Shown: positions 1 to 9,221, numbered from the stretch's first letter. The stretch is 64,000 nt of DNA from Falsiroseomonas selenitidurans (GCF_012103215.1 NZ_JAAVNE010000012.1:62001-126000); one strand, 5' to 3'. Numbers and translations: made by a program. The notes: generated from the sequence alone by a model not told the origin.

Positions 1-58
1 CGGCCAAGCGTCAGGCAAGGAATGGACGAAAACGGTCCAAATATGCCAGCCTCTCGCG

Positions 59-1084
59 ATGATCGCGCCCTATGCCCCTGCCCGGCTGTCGGTCTGCCTC
101 GTGGCAATGCCCGAGATCTCAACCGGCGTGCTGAACGGCTTCTACGAGGTGTTCTCCTTCGTCGGCTCGGGCTGGGAGATGATGACCGGCTGGCCGTCGG
201 GCCCACGGCGCTTCGTGCCACGGATCGTGGCGCAGGACGCGGTGACCTTCCGCAACGTGGTCGGTCTGCCGATCACGCCCGACATCAGCTTCGCGCAGGC
301 GAAGCGGGCCGACATCGTCATCGTCGGGGACCTTGCGATCGGGCGGCACCAGGATACGCGTGGGCTGTGGCCGGACGCCGTGGCCTGGCTGCGGCGTCAG
401 CATGCGCAGGGCGCGCTGATCTGCTCGGTCTGCACCGGCTCGCTGGTGCTGGCCGAGGCGGGGTTGCTCGATGGGGAGGACGCGACCTGCCATTGGGCGG
501 CTGCCGATCAGATCCGCAGCCGGTATCCAGCCGTGCGCCTGCACCCCGAGCGCGTTCTGGTGGCGACGGGCGCGGGCCACCGGCTTGTGACCTCTGGTGC
601 CTCGGCGTCCTGGACCGACCTCGCGCTCTACCTCGTGGCCCGTTTCTGCGGCGAGGAGGAGGCGCGGCGTACCGCCAAGCTGTTCCTGTTCGGCGACCGC
701 AGCGACGGCCAACTCCCCTTTGCCGCGCGCGTTCGACCGCCCCAGCATGACGATGCGGCGATCGCCGCGGCGCAGGACTGGATCGCGCAGAACTATGCCT
801 GCGCCCATCCGGTGGCGGGCATGGCGCAGGTCGCCGGTCTGGCGTCACGCACCTTCATGCGCCGCTTCAAGGCCGCAACCGGTTACCTACCGCTCGATTA
901 TGTGCAGTCGCTCCGCATCGAGGAGGCGAAGCAGATGCTGGAGACAACCGACACGCCGATCGATTCGATCGCCGACGAGGTCGGCTATCAGGAGCCCGCG
1001 GCGTTCCGCCGGATCTTCAAGCGCGCCACCGGCATCGCCCCGAACCACTATCGCCAGCGTTTCCGCCGGGTGGCGGTTGCCTGA
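59..1084 (+). CDS. GlxA-type AraC family transcriptional regulator (DJ-1/PfpI-like + HTH)
   Basis: 341 aa with the two-domain layout of GlxA/FtrA-type regulators. Residues about 10-190 form a DJ-1/PfpI-like (class I glutamine amidotransferase-like) domain, with the nucleophile-elbow stretch ICSVCTGSLVLAEAGLLDG near residues 122-140. Residues about 225-335 form an AraC double helix-turn-helix with RTFMRRFKAATG and the closing FRRIFKRATGIAPNHYR. The family acts as cytoplasmic DNA-binding activators, often of amino-acid or quaternary-amine catabolism; the ligand here is unknown. The ATG at 59 is the first in-frame start that leaves an intact beta strand (LSVCLVAM). It stands alone; its target could lie upstream of the window. 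Confidence 0.88.
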   Translation: MIAPYAPARLSVCLVAMPEISTGVLNGFYEVFSFVGSGWEMMTGWPSGPRRFVPRIVAQDAVTFRNVVGLPITPDISFAQAKRADIVIVGDLAIGRHQDTRGLWPDAVAWLRRQHAQGALICSVCTGSLVLAEAGLLDGEDATCHWAAADQIRSRYPAVRLHPERVLVATGAGHRLVTSGASASWTDLALYLVARFCGEEEARRTAKLFLFGDRSDGQLPFAARVRPPQHDDAAIAAAQDWIAQNYACAHPVAGMAQVAGLASRTFMRRFKAATGYLPLDYVQSLRIEEAKQMLETTDTPIDSIADEVGYQEPAAFRRIFKRATGIAPNHYRQRFRRVAVA

Positions 1085-1277
1085 CCGCTCCACCAGGAGA
1101 CACTGGCGCCTCCCGGAGAGCCCGAAGGCGCTGCTTGACGTCGGTGAATGTCAGGCCCGGGCCAAGCTCGACGAAGCGCAGGCTGCGAGCGGCGGCAGCC
1201 GAGGCGGGGCCGGCCGTGGCCGAACGCAGGTGGCCCGAACGGCATCGTCGTCGTGCCCGACCTGTCCTGCTGCCTCC

Positions 1278-1493
1278 GTCGCGGACCGCACGGGGCTCGT
1301 GAAGAGCACGATCATGCGCCTGGCCCTCTCGCTTGAGGAACATGGCGGCCTCGCGCGCGAGGATGACGGCGCCTGCCGGCTGGATGCCGAGGCGCTCCGC
1401 CTCGGCATGATCTACACGCTGTCCTTCCGGCTGGAGGCGCACGTCATCCCGGCCTCCGCCTCCTGGCCGGCGGTCATGAGAGGCGCACGGTGA
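1278..1493 (+). pseudogene. Remnant of an IclR-family regulator (N-terminal HTH only)
   Basis: One frame reads TGLVKSTIMRLALSLEEHG, then an acidic wing and RLDAEALRLGMIYTLSFRLE. This is the winged helix of IclR regulators (pattern G-L-x-KST-x-x-R-L-L-x-SLExHG). About 70 residues survive; the effector domain is missing and no start codon with a sensible N-terminus precedes it. The 3' end overlaps the stop of the convergent nuclease-fold gene by 20 nt. The remaining gap from 1085 holds nothing else I can support. I call it a decayed regulator. Confidence 0.6.
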
Positions 1494-2559
1494 CGGCCAG
1501 CATCTCGTGGTCGGAAATCGCGACGCCGTCCTCGTCCACCGCCGCGATCTGCGCCGGCGCGCTGGCCACCAGGCCCTTGAGGAAGAAGAAGTCATTGCGG
1601 AAGAACGGCGCGTTGGGCTCGCCATCCGGGCGCTGGCGGGCGGTGTGCGCCACCACATTGCACCCCTCCCAGTCATAGCCACGGCCGGCGGCGATGGCGA
1701 AAAGCGGCTCGTAGCGCTCCGGCCGCAGCAGGCGGTCCGGATCGCGTTCCAGCAGGCGCTGCTTGAACGCCACATCGTTCATGTGGCGGAAATCGACGGT
1801 CTTGGTGTTGAAGTCGCCGCCCAGCGCCACGGGCTGGCCAGGCGCGTAGCGCTCCAGCGCGTCCAGCAGCGTTTCCATGTTGGCGGCGCGCAGCCGCGGC
1901 ACCTCGCTGTCGAAATGCGCGGAGGCCAGCGTCACCGGCCCGCCCGCCAGGTCGACGGTGGCGACCAGCACCATCTGCCGACCGAGCCGCGGCGTCGGCT
2001 CCTCGAACCAGATGCCGCTGTCGTCCAGCGTGATCATGGCGGGCCGGCGCAGGGCCAGGCGCGTGAGCAAGGCGTTGCCGTAGTAGCCGACCGTGTTCTC
2101 CTGCCCCGCATGCCAGACGCGCTCGCGCTTGTCGCCGAGCGCGAGTTCCAGGAATTCCGCGCCATAGGCGTAGCCGACACCCAGCGCATCGGCCAGCACG
2201 CGGGTGGTGTGCGCCTGGCCCGACCGGGCGCAGCCGAGATCCATCTCGCCCAGCAGCGCCACATCCAACGCGCTGCGTCCCAGCAGCCGCGCGGTGGCGG
2301 CCGGGTATTTGCAACGCTCCAGGTTCCAGTAGCCGAGGCGCAAAGCCTCGGGCGGCGGTGCTGCCGGCGCCGGCTGGCGCAGCTCCACCAGCCGGAACAA
2401 ATCCTGCTCCGCCACGAAGCGGTCATTCACCGAGGGGTCGCCCGCCAGCGGCCGAAGCGCATGGCGCGTCTCCGCCGGCACGATCGGCAGCTCGGCGCAG
2501 CTGCCTTCGGCGATGTCGCCGATCGTGGACCAGATCAGGCGCTGGGATGGGTCGTGCAT
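1474..2559 (-). CDS. Endonuclease/exonuclease/phosphatase-family protein
   Basis: 361 aa. The EEP fold is shown by the ordered motifs GYWNLERC (about 80), LGEMD (about 107, metal-binding acid), YYGNALLTR, SAHFDSEV (about 215), GGDFNTKT (about 245, catalytic Asp/Asn) and the terminal SDHEMLAV (catalytic Asp-His). The family are Mg-dependent phosphodiesterases or phosphomonoesterases; no signal peptide is visible, so action is probably cytoplasmic. ATG at 2559 gives MHDPSQRLIW and overlaps the end of the upstream ABC ATPase by 25 nt, so it is the last gene of the importer operon. Substrate unknown; a link to the imported compound is inference. Confidence 0.82.
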   Translation of the reverse strand: MHDPSQRLIWSTIGDIAEGSCAELPIVPAETRHALRPLAGDPSVNDRFVAEQDLFRLVELRQPAPAAPPPEALRLGYWNLERCKYPAATARLLGRSALDVALLGEMDLGCARSGQAHTTRVLADALGVGYAYGAEFLELALGDKRERVWHAGQENTVGYYGNALLTRLALRRPAMITLDDSGIWFEEPTPRLGRQMVLVATVDLAGGPVTLASAHFDSEVPRLRAANMETLLDALERYAPGQPVALGGDFNTKTVDFRHMNDVAFKQRLLERDPDRLLRPERYEPLFAIAAGRGYDWEGCNVVAHTARQRPDGEPNAPFFRNDFFFLKGLVASAPAQIAAVDEDGVAISDHEMLAVTVRLS

Positions 2560-4112
2560 CGGCGGTTTCCTAAGGCAGCCAGGGGCGGCGGCAGCGCAGC
2601 AACCAGGGCGGCGGTGCGGGCGTGGCGCGGGGCACGCATCACCTCCTCGGCCGGGCCGGACTCGATGACCACGCCCGCATCCAGCACGACGACGCGCGGG
2701 CAGATGGCGCGCACGGCGGCGAAATCGTGGCTGATCATCAGCAGCGCCAGGCCACGCTGCGCGCAGAGCGCCGCCAGCAGCTCCAGCACCTGGCGGCGCA
2801 ACGCGGCGTCCAGCGCGGTCACCGGCTCGTCGCAGACCAGCACGGCAGGATCCAGCAGCAGGGCGCGGGCGATGCAAAGCCGCTGCCGCTGCCCGCCGGA
2901 AAGCTGCGTCGGGTAGCGCCCCAGCAATGCCGCGTCCAGCCCGACCTCCGCCAGCACGGCGGCGATGCGCGCCTCGGCATCGGGCAGGCGGTGGATTCGG
3001 AACGGCTCCTCCAGCGCGCGGCGCGCCGTGTGCCGCGGATTGAGCGCGCCGAGCGGGTCCTGGGCCACCAGCTGGCAGCGCCGGGCCCAGGCGCGCGGGT
3101 CGCCGGGACGCGCGCCGTCCAGGTCGATGCTGCCGGACAGCGGCGCGACCAGCCCGGCCACCGCGCGCGCGATGCTGCTTTTGCCGCTGCCGCTTTCGCC
3201 CACCAGGCCGAGCGCCTCGCCGGCGGCAATCTCGAATTCGACGCCCTGCACCGCGTTCACCACGTGCGTGCCACGGCGATAGGCGATCCGCAGCGCCTGC
3301 ACGCGCAGCCGCGCGGGTGCGGCGCGCGGCGCCGGCGCGCGGGCGAGCTGCGCGGCCTCCACCATGGCGCGCGAGACCGGGTGGCGCGGCGTCCCGAGCA
3401 CCGCGCGCGGCGGGCCGGCATCCACCACCGTGCCGCGATGCATCACCAGCACTTCGCTGGCCTGGCCGGCCACCAGCGGCAGATCATGCGAGACCAGCAG
3501 CAGCCCCATGCCGCGGCGCGCGACGAGATCCCGCAACAGGCGCAGCACCTGCGCCTGCACCGTCGGGTCGAGCGCGGTGGTCGGCTCATCGGCCAGCAGC
3601 AGCGAGGGATCGCCGGCAAGGGCGAGCGCGATCACCACGCGCTGCTGCTGCCCGCCAGAAAGCTCATGCGGCCAGGCGGCCCGAAGGCGCGGCGTGTCCT
3701 GCAGCCCGACCTCCTCCAGCAGCGCCTGCGCGCGCCCGGCGATGCCGGCCGGTGCGGCGCCGTTGGCGGCCAGCGCTTCGTCGAGTTGCGCGCCGATGGT
3801 CATCAGCGGGTCGAGCGCCGCGGCGGGGTCCTGGAAGACCACGCCGATGCGCCGGCCGCGCACGCCGCGCATCGCCACCTCATCCAGCGCCAGCAGGTCG
3901 CGCCCATCGAGCAGCACTTCGCCCGACACCACCAGCCCCCGCCGCTTCGGCAGCAGCCGCGCGATGGCCAGCAGGCTCACCGACTTGCCGCAACCCGAGG
4001 CGCCGACGAGGCCGACGACGCTGCCCGGCGGCACGGCGAGCGACAGGCCGCGCACCGCCTCGACCGGGCCTGGCAGCGTGACGCGCAGGTCGCGGACCAG
4101 CAGGCCGCTCAT
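2535..4112 (-). CDS. Fused double ATPase subunit of a dipeptide/nickel-type ABC importer
   Basis: 525 aa carrying two complete ABC nucleotide-binding domains in one chain, equivalent to DppD and DppF joined. Domain 1: Walker A GASGCGKS (37-44), signature LSGGQ (151-155), Walker B LLLADEP (171-177). Domain 2: Walker A GESGSGKS (305-312), signature LSGGQ (404-408), Walker B VLVCDEP and the switch His in MISHD. Each is followed by a short oligopeptide-type C-terminal stretch (PRHPVSRAMVEA; PRHARTAALVAA). It powers import through the two permeases encoded just upstream. The ATG overlaps the preceding permease stop (ATGA). Confidence 0.93.
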   Translation of the reverse strand: MSGLLVRDLRVTLPGPVEAVRGLSLAVPPGSVVGLVGASGCGKSVSLLAIARLLPKRRGLVVSGEVLLDGRDLLALDEVAMRGVRGRRIGVVFQDPAAALDPLMTIGAQLDEALAANGAAPAGIAGRAQALLEEVGLQDTPRLRAAWPHELSGGQQQRVVIALALAGDPSLLLADEPTTALDPTVQAQVLRLLRDLVARRGMGLLLVSHDLPLVAGQASEVLVMHRGTVVDAGPPRAVLGTPRHPVSRAMVEAAQLARAPAPRAAPARLRVQALRIAYRRGTHVVNAVQGVEFEIAAGEALGLVGESGSGKSSIARAVAGLVAPLSGSIDLDGARPGDPRAWARRCQLVAQDPLGALNPRHTARRALEEPFRIHRLPDAEARIAAVLAEVGLDAALLGRYPTQLSGGQRQRLCIARALLLDPAVLVCDEPVTALDAALRRQVLELLAALCAQRGLALLMISHDFAAVRAICPRVVVLDAGVVIESGPAEEVMRAPRHARTAALVAALPPPLAALGNRRCTTHPSA

Positions 4113-5011
4113 CGCACCCGCGGGTCCAGCGCCCGTTGCATCGCCTCGGTCGCCAGGTTGGCGGCGATCACGGCGGCGGAGAGCACCAGGATGGCGGCCT
4201 GCACCACCGGATAGTCGCGGCCCAGGATCGCATCGAGCAACAGCGCGCCGAGGCCGGGCAGGCCGAACAGCACCTCCATCGTCAGCGTGCCGCCGACCAG
4301 CCCGGCCACGATCAGCCCGGCGAGCGGCAGCACCGCGGTCAGCGAGTTCGGCAGCAGATGGCGCCAGACCAGCGCGCCGCGCCGCACGCCTCGGGAGCGG
4401 AGCGCGGTGACGAAGCGCGCCTCCGCCGTCTCGCGCAGATCCTCCATCAGCGGCTTCGCGATCTGCCCACCGATGTCGAGCCCGATGATCGCCGCCGGCA
4501 CCAGCCCATGGCCCAGCGAGGGCAGCCAGCCGAGCCAGACGGAGAACACCAGGATGCCGGCGAGGCCAACGCAGAAGGTCGGCATCACGATCGACCAGAC
4601 ATTGAGCGCATCGACCAGCGCCGCGAGGCCCGGCCGCAGCATCGCGAGCAGCGCGAGCGCCACGCCGAGGGCGAGCCCGATGGCGAGCCCTGCCGCCGCG
4701 AGGCCCAGCGTCACCGGCAGCGCCGCCCATACCATGTCGGACACCGGCTGCCCGTAGCGCAGCGAGGTGCCGAGATCGCCCATCAGCGCATCCGAACCCC
4801 AGGCCAGCAACTGCCCCGGCCAGCCGATATCAAGGCCGAGCATCCGCCGCAGCAGATCCTCCTGCGCGACCGTGATGTCGCCCTCGGACGCCATCACGTC
4901 CACCGCATCGCCCGGCACGACGCGCAGCAGCACGAAGACCGCGACGGTGATGCCGAGCAGCAGCAGGACCTGGCGCAGCGCGACGCCGCCGATGCGGCCC
5001 GCGCGGCTCAT
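4109..5011 (-). CDS. ABC transporter permease, DppB/OppB type
   Basis: 300 aa integral membrane protein with the DppB-type N-terminus (one TM, then VFVLLRVVPGDAVD), a periplasmic loop ending in DLGTSLRYGQPVSDMV, and about five further TMs. The EAA coupling loop is near residues 195-215 (AEARFVTALRSRGVRRGALVWRH). It pairs with the DppC-type permease whose stop overlaps its start (5008-5011). Family knowledge: it forms half of the channel for peptides, nickel chelates or similar small solutes. Confidence 0.92.
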   Translation of the reverse strand: MSRAGRIGGVALRQVLLLLGITVAVFVLLRVVPGDAVDVMASEGDITVAQEDLLRRMLGLDIGWPGQLLAWGSDALMGDLGTSLRYGQPVSDMVWAALPVTLGLAAAGLAIGLALGVALALLAMLRPGLAALVDALNVWSIVMPTFCVGLAGILVFSVWLGWLPSLGHGLVPAAIIGLDIGGQIAKPLMEDLRETAEARFVTALRSRGVRRGALVWRHLLPNSLTAVLPLAGLIVAGLVGGTLTMEVLFGLPGLGALLLDAILGRDYPVVQAAILVLSAAVIAANLATEAMQRALDPRVR

Positions 5012-5880
5012 CCGGCGACCCGGTTCGGATCGAGCCGCCGGCGCGTGGCATCGCCGAGCAGCGACAGGCCGAGCGTGACCACGGCCAGGGCCAGCACCGG
5101 CGCCAGCACGAGATGCGGCGCGCGTTCGACGAAGCGCGTGCCCTCGGCGATCAGGCGGCCCCAGGTGGGCGCCTCGGGCGCGGCGCCGACGCCGAAGAAG
5201 CTCAGCACGGCTTCCTTGGTGATCACGCGCGGCAGAATGATCGCGGCCTGCGTCAACAGCGGTCCCACGAGATTGGGGGCCGCATGCACCAGGACGAGCC
5301 GCACGCGCGAGGCGCCGAGGCCGCGCGCCGCCGTCACGTAGCCCGCGCCCATCTCCCGCAGGTAGCCGGCGCGGGCCACGCGCGCGAAGACCGGGGCGAA
5401 GGCCAGGCCGAGCGCGAAGGTGACCGGCCCGGTCCCGGTGCCGATCGCGGCCACCAGCACGAGCGCCAGCAGGATGCTCGGCAGCGTGCGCAGCAGGTCC
5501 ATCGCCCCCAGGAACAGCCCCGCCACCGGACCGCCGATCGCGCAGGCGAGCAGACCGATCCCGGCGCCGAGCGCGAAGGCCAGCAGGGTCGCGGCGATGC
5601 CGACCGCGATGCTGATCTGCGTGCCGGTGATCAGGCGCGAGAGCACATCGCGCCCCAGCGCATCAAGCCCGAGCCAGTGCTCCGCGGTGGGCGGCTGCAA
5701 GCGCCGCCCGGATGGCGCCAGCGGATCGAAGGGCGACAGCGCCGGCCCCAGCAGCGCGACGGCCACGGCGAGCACCGTGATGGCCAGCCCAAGCTGGCCC
5801 CAGCCGCCCAGCCAGGCGGCAAGCCAGCCGCCCAGTCCTCTGGCCCGGTCGGCCGGCGTGGCGCTCAACGCGCCAGCCAT
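5008..5880 (-). CDS. ABC transporter permease, DppC/OppC type
   Basis: 290 aa. DppC hallmarks: an N-terminal TM, then the short periplasmic motif HWLGLDALGRDVLSRLITGTQ (about 69-89), five TMs, and an EAA loop GYVTAARGLGASRVRLVLVH. The LFGxDxxGRDxxSR-like motif is diagnostic of this half of oligopeptide-type importers. ATG 5880 lies inside the 3' end of the binding-protein gene (16-nt overlap), indicating translational coupling. Substrate not deducible. Confidence 0.92.
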   Translation of the reverse strand: MAGALSATPADRARGLGGWLAAWLGGWGQLGLAITVLAVAVALLGPALSPFDPLAPSGRRLQPPTAEHWLGLDALGRDVLSRLITGTQISIAVGIAATLLAFALGAGIGLLACAIGGPVAGLFLGAMDLLRTLPSILLALVLVAAIGTGTGPVTFALGLAFAPVFARVARAGYLREMGAGYVTAARGLGASRVRLVLVHAAPNLVGPLLTQAAIILPRVITKEAVLSFFGVGAAPEAPTWGRLIAEGTRFVERAPHLVLAPVLALAVVTLGLSLLGDATRRRLDPNRVAG

Positions 5881-7415
5881 GTGTAGGCGACGCCGCCATC
5901 CACCCGGTGCGGCGACACGGTGAAGCCCGGCTGGAAATCACGCACCTCGGCGCGCACGCCGATGGGGGAGCGACGATGGCCCAGCACCAGCACCTGGTGG
6001 CTGTCCATCACATGCTGCCAGGCTTCCAGGTAGCGTCGCCGCCGCGCCGCATCATCCACCGTCGTCACGGCCTGGCTGATCAACTGGTCCAGCCTGGCGT
6101 CCTGGATGCCGCCCCACATCTGCGGCCGCGGGCCTTCGCTCATGAGCCGCACGAAGCGAAGATAGATATCGGCGCGCGGGCCGGAGCACACCGGCGTCAG
6201 GTCCCAGTCGTAGCGCGTCAGCCGCGTCTGCATGCCGATGTCGTCGAGCGCGATGTGCTCGACGTTGAAGCCGAGGCCGCGCATCGTCTGCGCGGTGAAC
6301 AGCGAATAGTCGTTCTGCCAGGAGACGATGCGCAGCGGCGTGCGGGCCGGCACCACGCCCGCCTCGGCCAGCAGCGCGCGGGTGCGCGCAAGATCCGGCT
6401 GGCGGTAGGGATCCGCACGCTCCATGGCCTCGTCCCAATGGTAGCTGCCGGGCGCGGCCATCTGGTTGCCGACGACGTAGTTGCCGACGGTCTGCATGAA
6501 CGCCTCCTTGTCGAAGGCGTGCGCGATGGCGCGGCGGACGCGCAGATCGGCGAAGGGCCCGCGCGGGCTGCGGTTGTTGAACGACACCGCGCACCATTCG
6601 GTGTCGCCGTAGAAGGTCACGCGCAGATTGGGGTCGCGGCGCACCGTCTCCACCGCATCATCGGGGATGCGCGCGACATGGATGTCGCCGGCGCGCAGCG
6701 CGAGGCTGCGGTCCGCCACCTGGCGGATGTCGAATTCCACCGCGTCCAGGCGTGGCAGGCCCGCCTGCCAATAGTCGCGATTGGCTTCGCCGACGAAGCG
6801 GATGTTGGGCCGGTACTCGGCAAAGCGGAAGGGGCCGGTGCCGATGGGGCGGTTGATCGTGGTCGCCCATCCCTCGGTCTCCGGCGCCAGGATCCACAGC
6901 TCGGACAGCAGGTTGGTGAAGGGAGCGAAGGGTTCTGCGAGGACGAAGCGCACCGTGTGCGGATCGGGCGCTTCCACCGCGCGCAGCCCCCGCATCGCGG
7001 TGGTGAGCCAGCCGCCCTGCACGCGGTCACGCACACGCTCGACATTGGCGACCACATCGGCGGAGGTCATCTCCCGCCCATTGTGGAAGCGCACACCGCG
7101 GCGGAGGTGAAAGGTGTAGGCGAGGCCATCGGGCGATACCTCGACCCGCTCGGCCAGCATGGGCTTCACCGAGCCGTCATGCGAGATGCTCGTCAGTGCC
7201 TCCGCATAGACCTGCTGGACGGGGCTGTCGCCCGTGTGGCGGTGCGGGTCGGCGGTGCGGAGGCTGCCTTGCGCGATACGCAAGGTGCCACCGCGCTGCG
7301 GCTCCTGCTGCGCGAAAGCCGGTGCAAGGGCGGGCAGGGTCGCGAGGCCGGCAATGAGGCAGGCAAGCCGGGTGAGACGGTGCGCGGCCAAGCTGCGTCG
7401 GGCAATGCGTCGCAT
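5865..7415 (-). CDS. Extracellular solute-binding protein, family 5 (peptide/nickel type)
   Basis: 516 aa. A signal peptide (MRRIARRSL..., hydrophobic core LACLIAGLATLPALAPAFA, cleavage near residue 37) is followed by EPQRGGTLRIAQGSLRTADPH, the classic start of SBP_bac_5 proteins. Internal family motifs include VSPDGLAYTFHLRRGVRFHNGREMTSADV and RRAIAHAFDKEAFM. It should capture the substrate in the periplasm and deliver it to the permeases. I chose ATG 7415 because it gives the signal peptide; upstream in-frame codons read as low-quality sequence. The 106-bp gap to the GrdB-like gene makes co-transcription possible. Confidence 0.92.
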   Translation of the reverse strand: MRRIARRSLAAHRLTRLACLIAGLATLPALAPAFAQQEPQRGGTLRIAQGSLRTADPHRHTGDSPVQQVYAEALTSISHDGSVKPMLAERVEVSPDGLAYTFHLRRGVRFHNGREMTSADVVANVERVRDRVQGGWLTTAMRGLRAVEAPDPHTVRFVLAEPFAPFTNLLSELWILAPETEGWATTINRPIGTGPFRFAEYRPNIRFVGEANRDYWQAGLPRLDAVEFDIRQVADRSLALRAGDIHVARIPDDAVETVRRDPNLRVTFYGDTEWCAVSFNNRSPRGPFADLRVRRAIAHAFDKEAFMQTVGNYVVGNQMAAPGSYHWDEAMERADPYRQPDLARTRALLAEAGVVPARTPLRIVSWQNDYSLFTAQTMRGLGFNVEHIALDDIGMQTRLTRYDWDLTPVCSGPRADIYLRFVRLMSEGPRPQMWGGIQDARLDQLISQAVTTVDDAARRRRYLEAWQHVMDSHQVLVLGHRRSPIGVRAEVRDFQPGFTVSPHRVDGGVAYTWLAR

Positions 7416-7521
7416 GGAGCTCTCCGTTCGGCGGATGGCCCGGAAGCTAACGCGATGGCAAGGTGGACGCGGTGAAGTGTGAATGACAGGCCATTCGACG
7501 AATCGCCTGCTTGTCGATGGG

Positions 7522-8739
7522 TCAGCCGAGCCGGTGCCGCTGGTGCGTCGGCACCAGGCGAACGGCGCCGAACTGGACCACCGCCGGATCGGCATGCGCG
7601 GCGCAGGCCGCGTGGAGCTCCAGCAGCAGGCGACCGAAGGCGGTCTCGCCATAGACCCAGTCGGCCATGCGCAGGCCTGGCACCGGCCCTGGCCGCGCCA
7701 GCGCCGCTTCGTGGTACCAGGTCTTGAGGTCATCCACGCCATAGCGCAGCGCGGCCGCCAGCGCCTGGCCTGCCGGCGGCGCCGTGTTGGCCGGATCCGT
7801 GTGGAAGGCGATCAGCAGCTCGGCGATCGCCTCGGCGGGCAGCGTGGAAAGGCCCGTGGTGGTGCGGCCACGGCGGCGTACCGCTTCATCGCGCCAGGGT
7901 GCGAGCAGGCGCATTTCCTGCCGCACGGCGTCACCCAGGGCGCTGCCGGCGGGTGGTGCCGGCAAGGGCACCGGGCAGGTCCAGCCCGCCATCCGATCCT
8001 CCCCCAGGAAGGCCGGCACCTCCTCATAGGTTTCGAGAATCGGGCCATCCACGCGCCGCAGCATGCCGAGCAGGCGTTCGATCACCCGCCGCTGGAAGGC
8101 TGCGTCACCGGGCACGCCGAGCGGGCGACCAAGCTCGAAGGGCACATGCAGGGCGCGCGGCGGCCGGATGACCGCGGTATGTTCGCGCACGAGGCTGATG
8201 CCGACAGTCGGCACGCCGCCGGCCTCGATGACATGGCCCAGGATGGCGGCGCCGCGCGTGCAGGATGGGCAGACCGGCAGGATGAGCACGCCCGTCACCC
8301 CGTCCGCGCGCAGCGCCCGCGCCACTTCCTCGGCATGCGGCTTGATCTGGTGCGCTTCCGTCGCCGAGCCGATGAAGGCGAAGTGCCGCGCCGCCAGCGA
8401 GCCGACCACGCCCTCCGCCTGCATTTCCCGCAGGCGATCGAGCGGAAAGACGGTGTTCACGTCCTCCTGGAAGCCGGTGCGATCATAGGTGGTGGAGGTC
8501 TGCGACATGATCAGCGCGCCCGGATCGACATCGCCCGGGATGACACGAAACTCGCCGGTGCCGGAACGGAAATGGGGCTCGCCACGCAGATGGAGCCCCG
8601 CGGTGGTGACCAGGGCGATGCGGCGTTGCGCGAGCCCGGGGCCTGCGACACAGGCGGTGTTCGCCCAGATGGGCATGTCGGCGGCGCGCGCCAACAGCGC
8701 CTCACGCACATCGGATGGCATGTCACGGATGGCGACCAT
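7522..8739 (-). CDS. GrdB-like glycine/sarcosine/betaine/D-proline reductase selenoprotein-B family, Cys form
   Basis: 405 aa. It resembles the GrdB/PrdB family: IALVTTAGLHLRGEPHF (about 41-57), FRVIPGDVDPGALIMSQTSTTYDRTGF (64-90), FPLDRLREMQAEGVVG, and a thiol/selenol segment ILPVCPSCTRGAAILGHVIEAGGVPTV, where C157 and C160 occupy the Sec-x-x-Cys position. No in-frame TGA occurs, so this is a cysteine homologue. In Clostridia these subunits reductively cleave amino acids and derivatives; the role of aerobic homologues is not established. It lies just upstream of an ABC importer on the same strand, so it may act on the imported compound (inference). Confidence 0.75.
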   Translation of the reverse strand: MVAIRDMPSDVREALLARAADMPIWANTACVAGPGLAQRRIALVTTAGLHLRGEPHFRSGTGEFRVIPGDVDPGALIMSQTSTTYDRTGFQEDVNTVFPLDRLREMQAEGVVGSLAARHFAFIGSATEAHQIKPHAEEVARALRADGVTGVLILPVCPSCTRGAAILGHVIEAGGVPTVGISLVREHTAVIRPPRALHVPFELGRPLGVPGDAAFQRRVIERLLGMLRRVDGPILETYEEVPAFLGEDRMAGWTCPVPLPAPPAGSALGDAVRQEMRLLAPWRDEAVRRRGRTTTGLSTLPAEAIAELLIAFHTDPANTAPPAGQALAAALRYGVDDLKTWYHEAALARPGPVPGLRMADWVYGETAFGRLLLELHAACAAHADPAVVQFGAVRLVPTHQRHRLG

Positions 8740-8891
8740 GCGACGTAATCCTGCCGGAAGCGCAAAGCCCTAGCAGAAGTGCGGGGCGCTTCCGTGGCGC
8801 CGGGGCGACGATTGGGTGACGGCGGCAGTCCGCGGACGTCGATCCCGGCCGGCGCCGCAACGGGCCGGCACCGGCCCATGGCAGCCCCGCC

Positions 8892-9101
8892 CTACCCATC
8901 CCCCAGCCGCGCCCGCAGGAAGTTGAGCGTCGCCCTGACCTTGGTCGGCAGCCAGTCCTGGCTGGGGTAGACCAGCCAGGCACCGGTCTCGAAATCCGTC
9001 GCCGTGGCGCGCAGCGCGGAGAAGGGTTCCACCAGCCGCCCGGAAGTCAGGTCGTCGCCGATCAGCCAGTCCGGCAGCAGCGCCGGACCCATGCCCAGGT
9101 G
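8892..9101 (-). pseudogene. C-terminal remnant of a LysR-family regulator
   Basis: The minus strand reads LGMGPALLPDWLIGDDLTSG, followed by RLVEPFSALRATATDFETGAWLVYPSQDWLPTKVRATLNFLRARL and a stop. This is the typical end of the LysR substrate-binding domain (GLGxALLPDWL ... WLVYP ... LPxKVRAxLDFL). Upstream of about 9101 the similarity ends (WWWHSH) and no HTH is found, so only about 70 residues survive. The rest of 8740-9221 shows nothing further that I can support. Confidence 0.7.
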
Positions 9102-9221
9102 TGAGTGCCACCACCACGGGCGACGCCTTCTGCGCCATGGCCCGCAACCTGCTGGCGCCTGCCCGGGGCGGGCGGCAGCGCATGCCCGATGGCGCCGGGC
9201 GCGGACGCATCATGCCGCGGG

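Noticed and set aside
2622..5886. Several 250-530-codon plus-strand frames across the ABC importer
   Set aside because: Antisense shadows of genes with clear Walker, signature and EAA motifs.
8266..8271. Selenocysteine readthrough in the GrdB-like gene
   Set aside because: The position homologous to Sec is an ordinary cysteine codon and there is no in-frame TGA.
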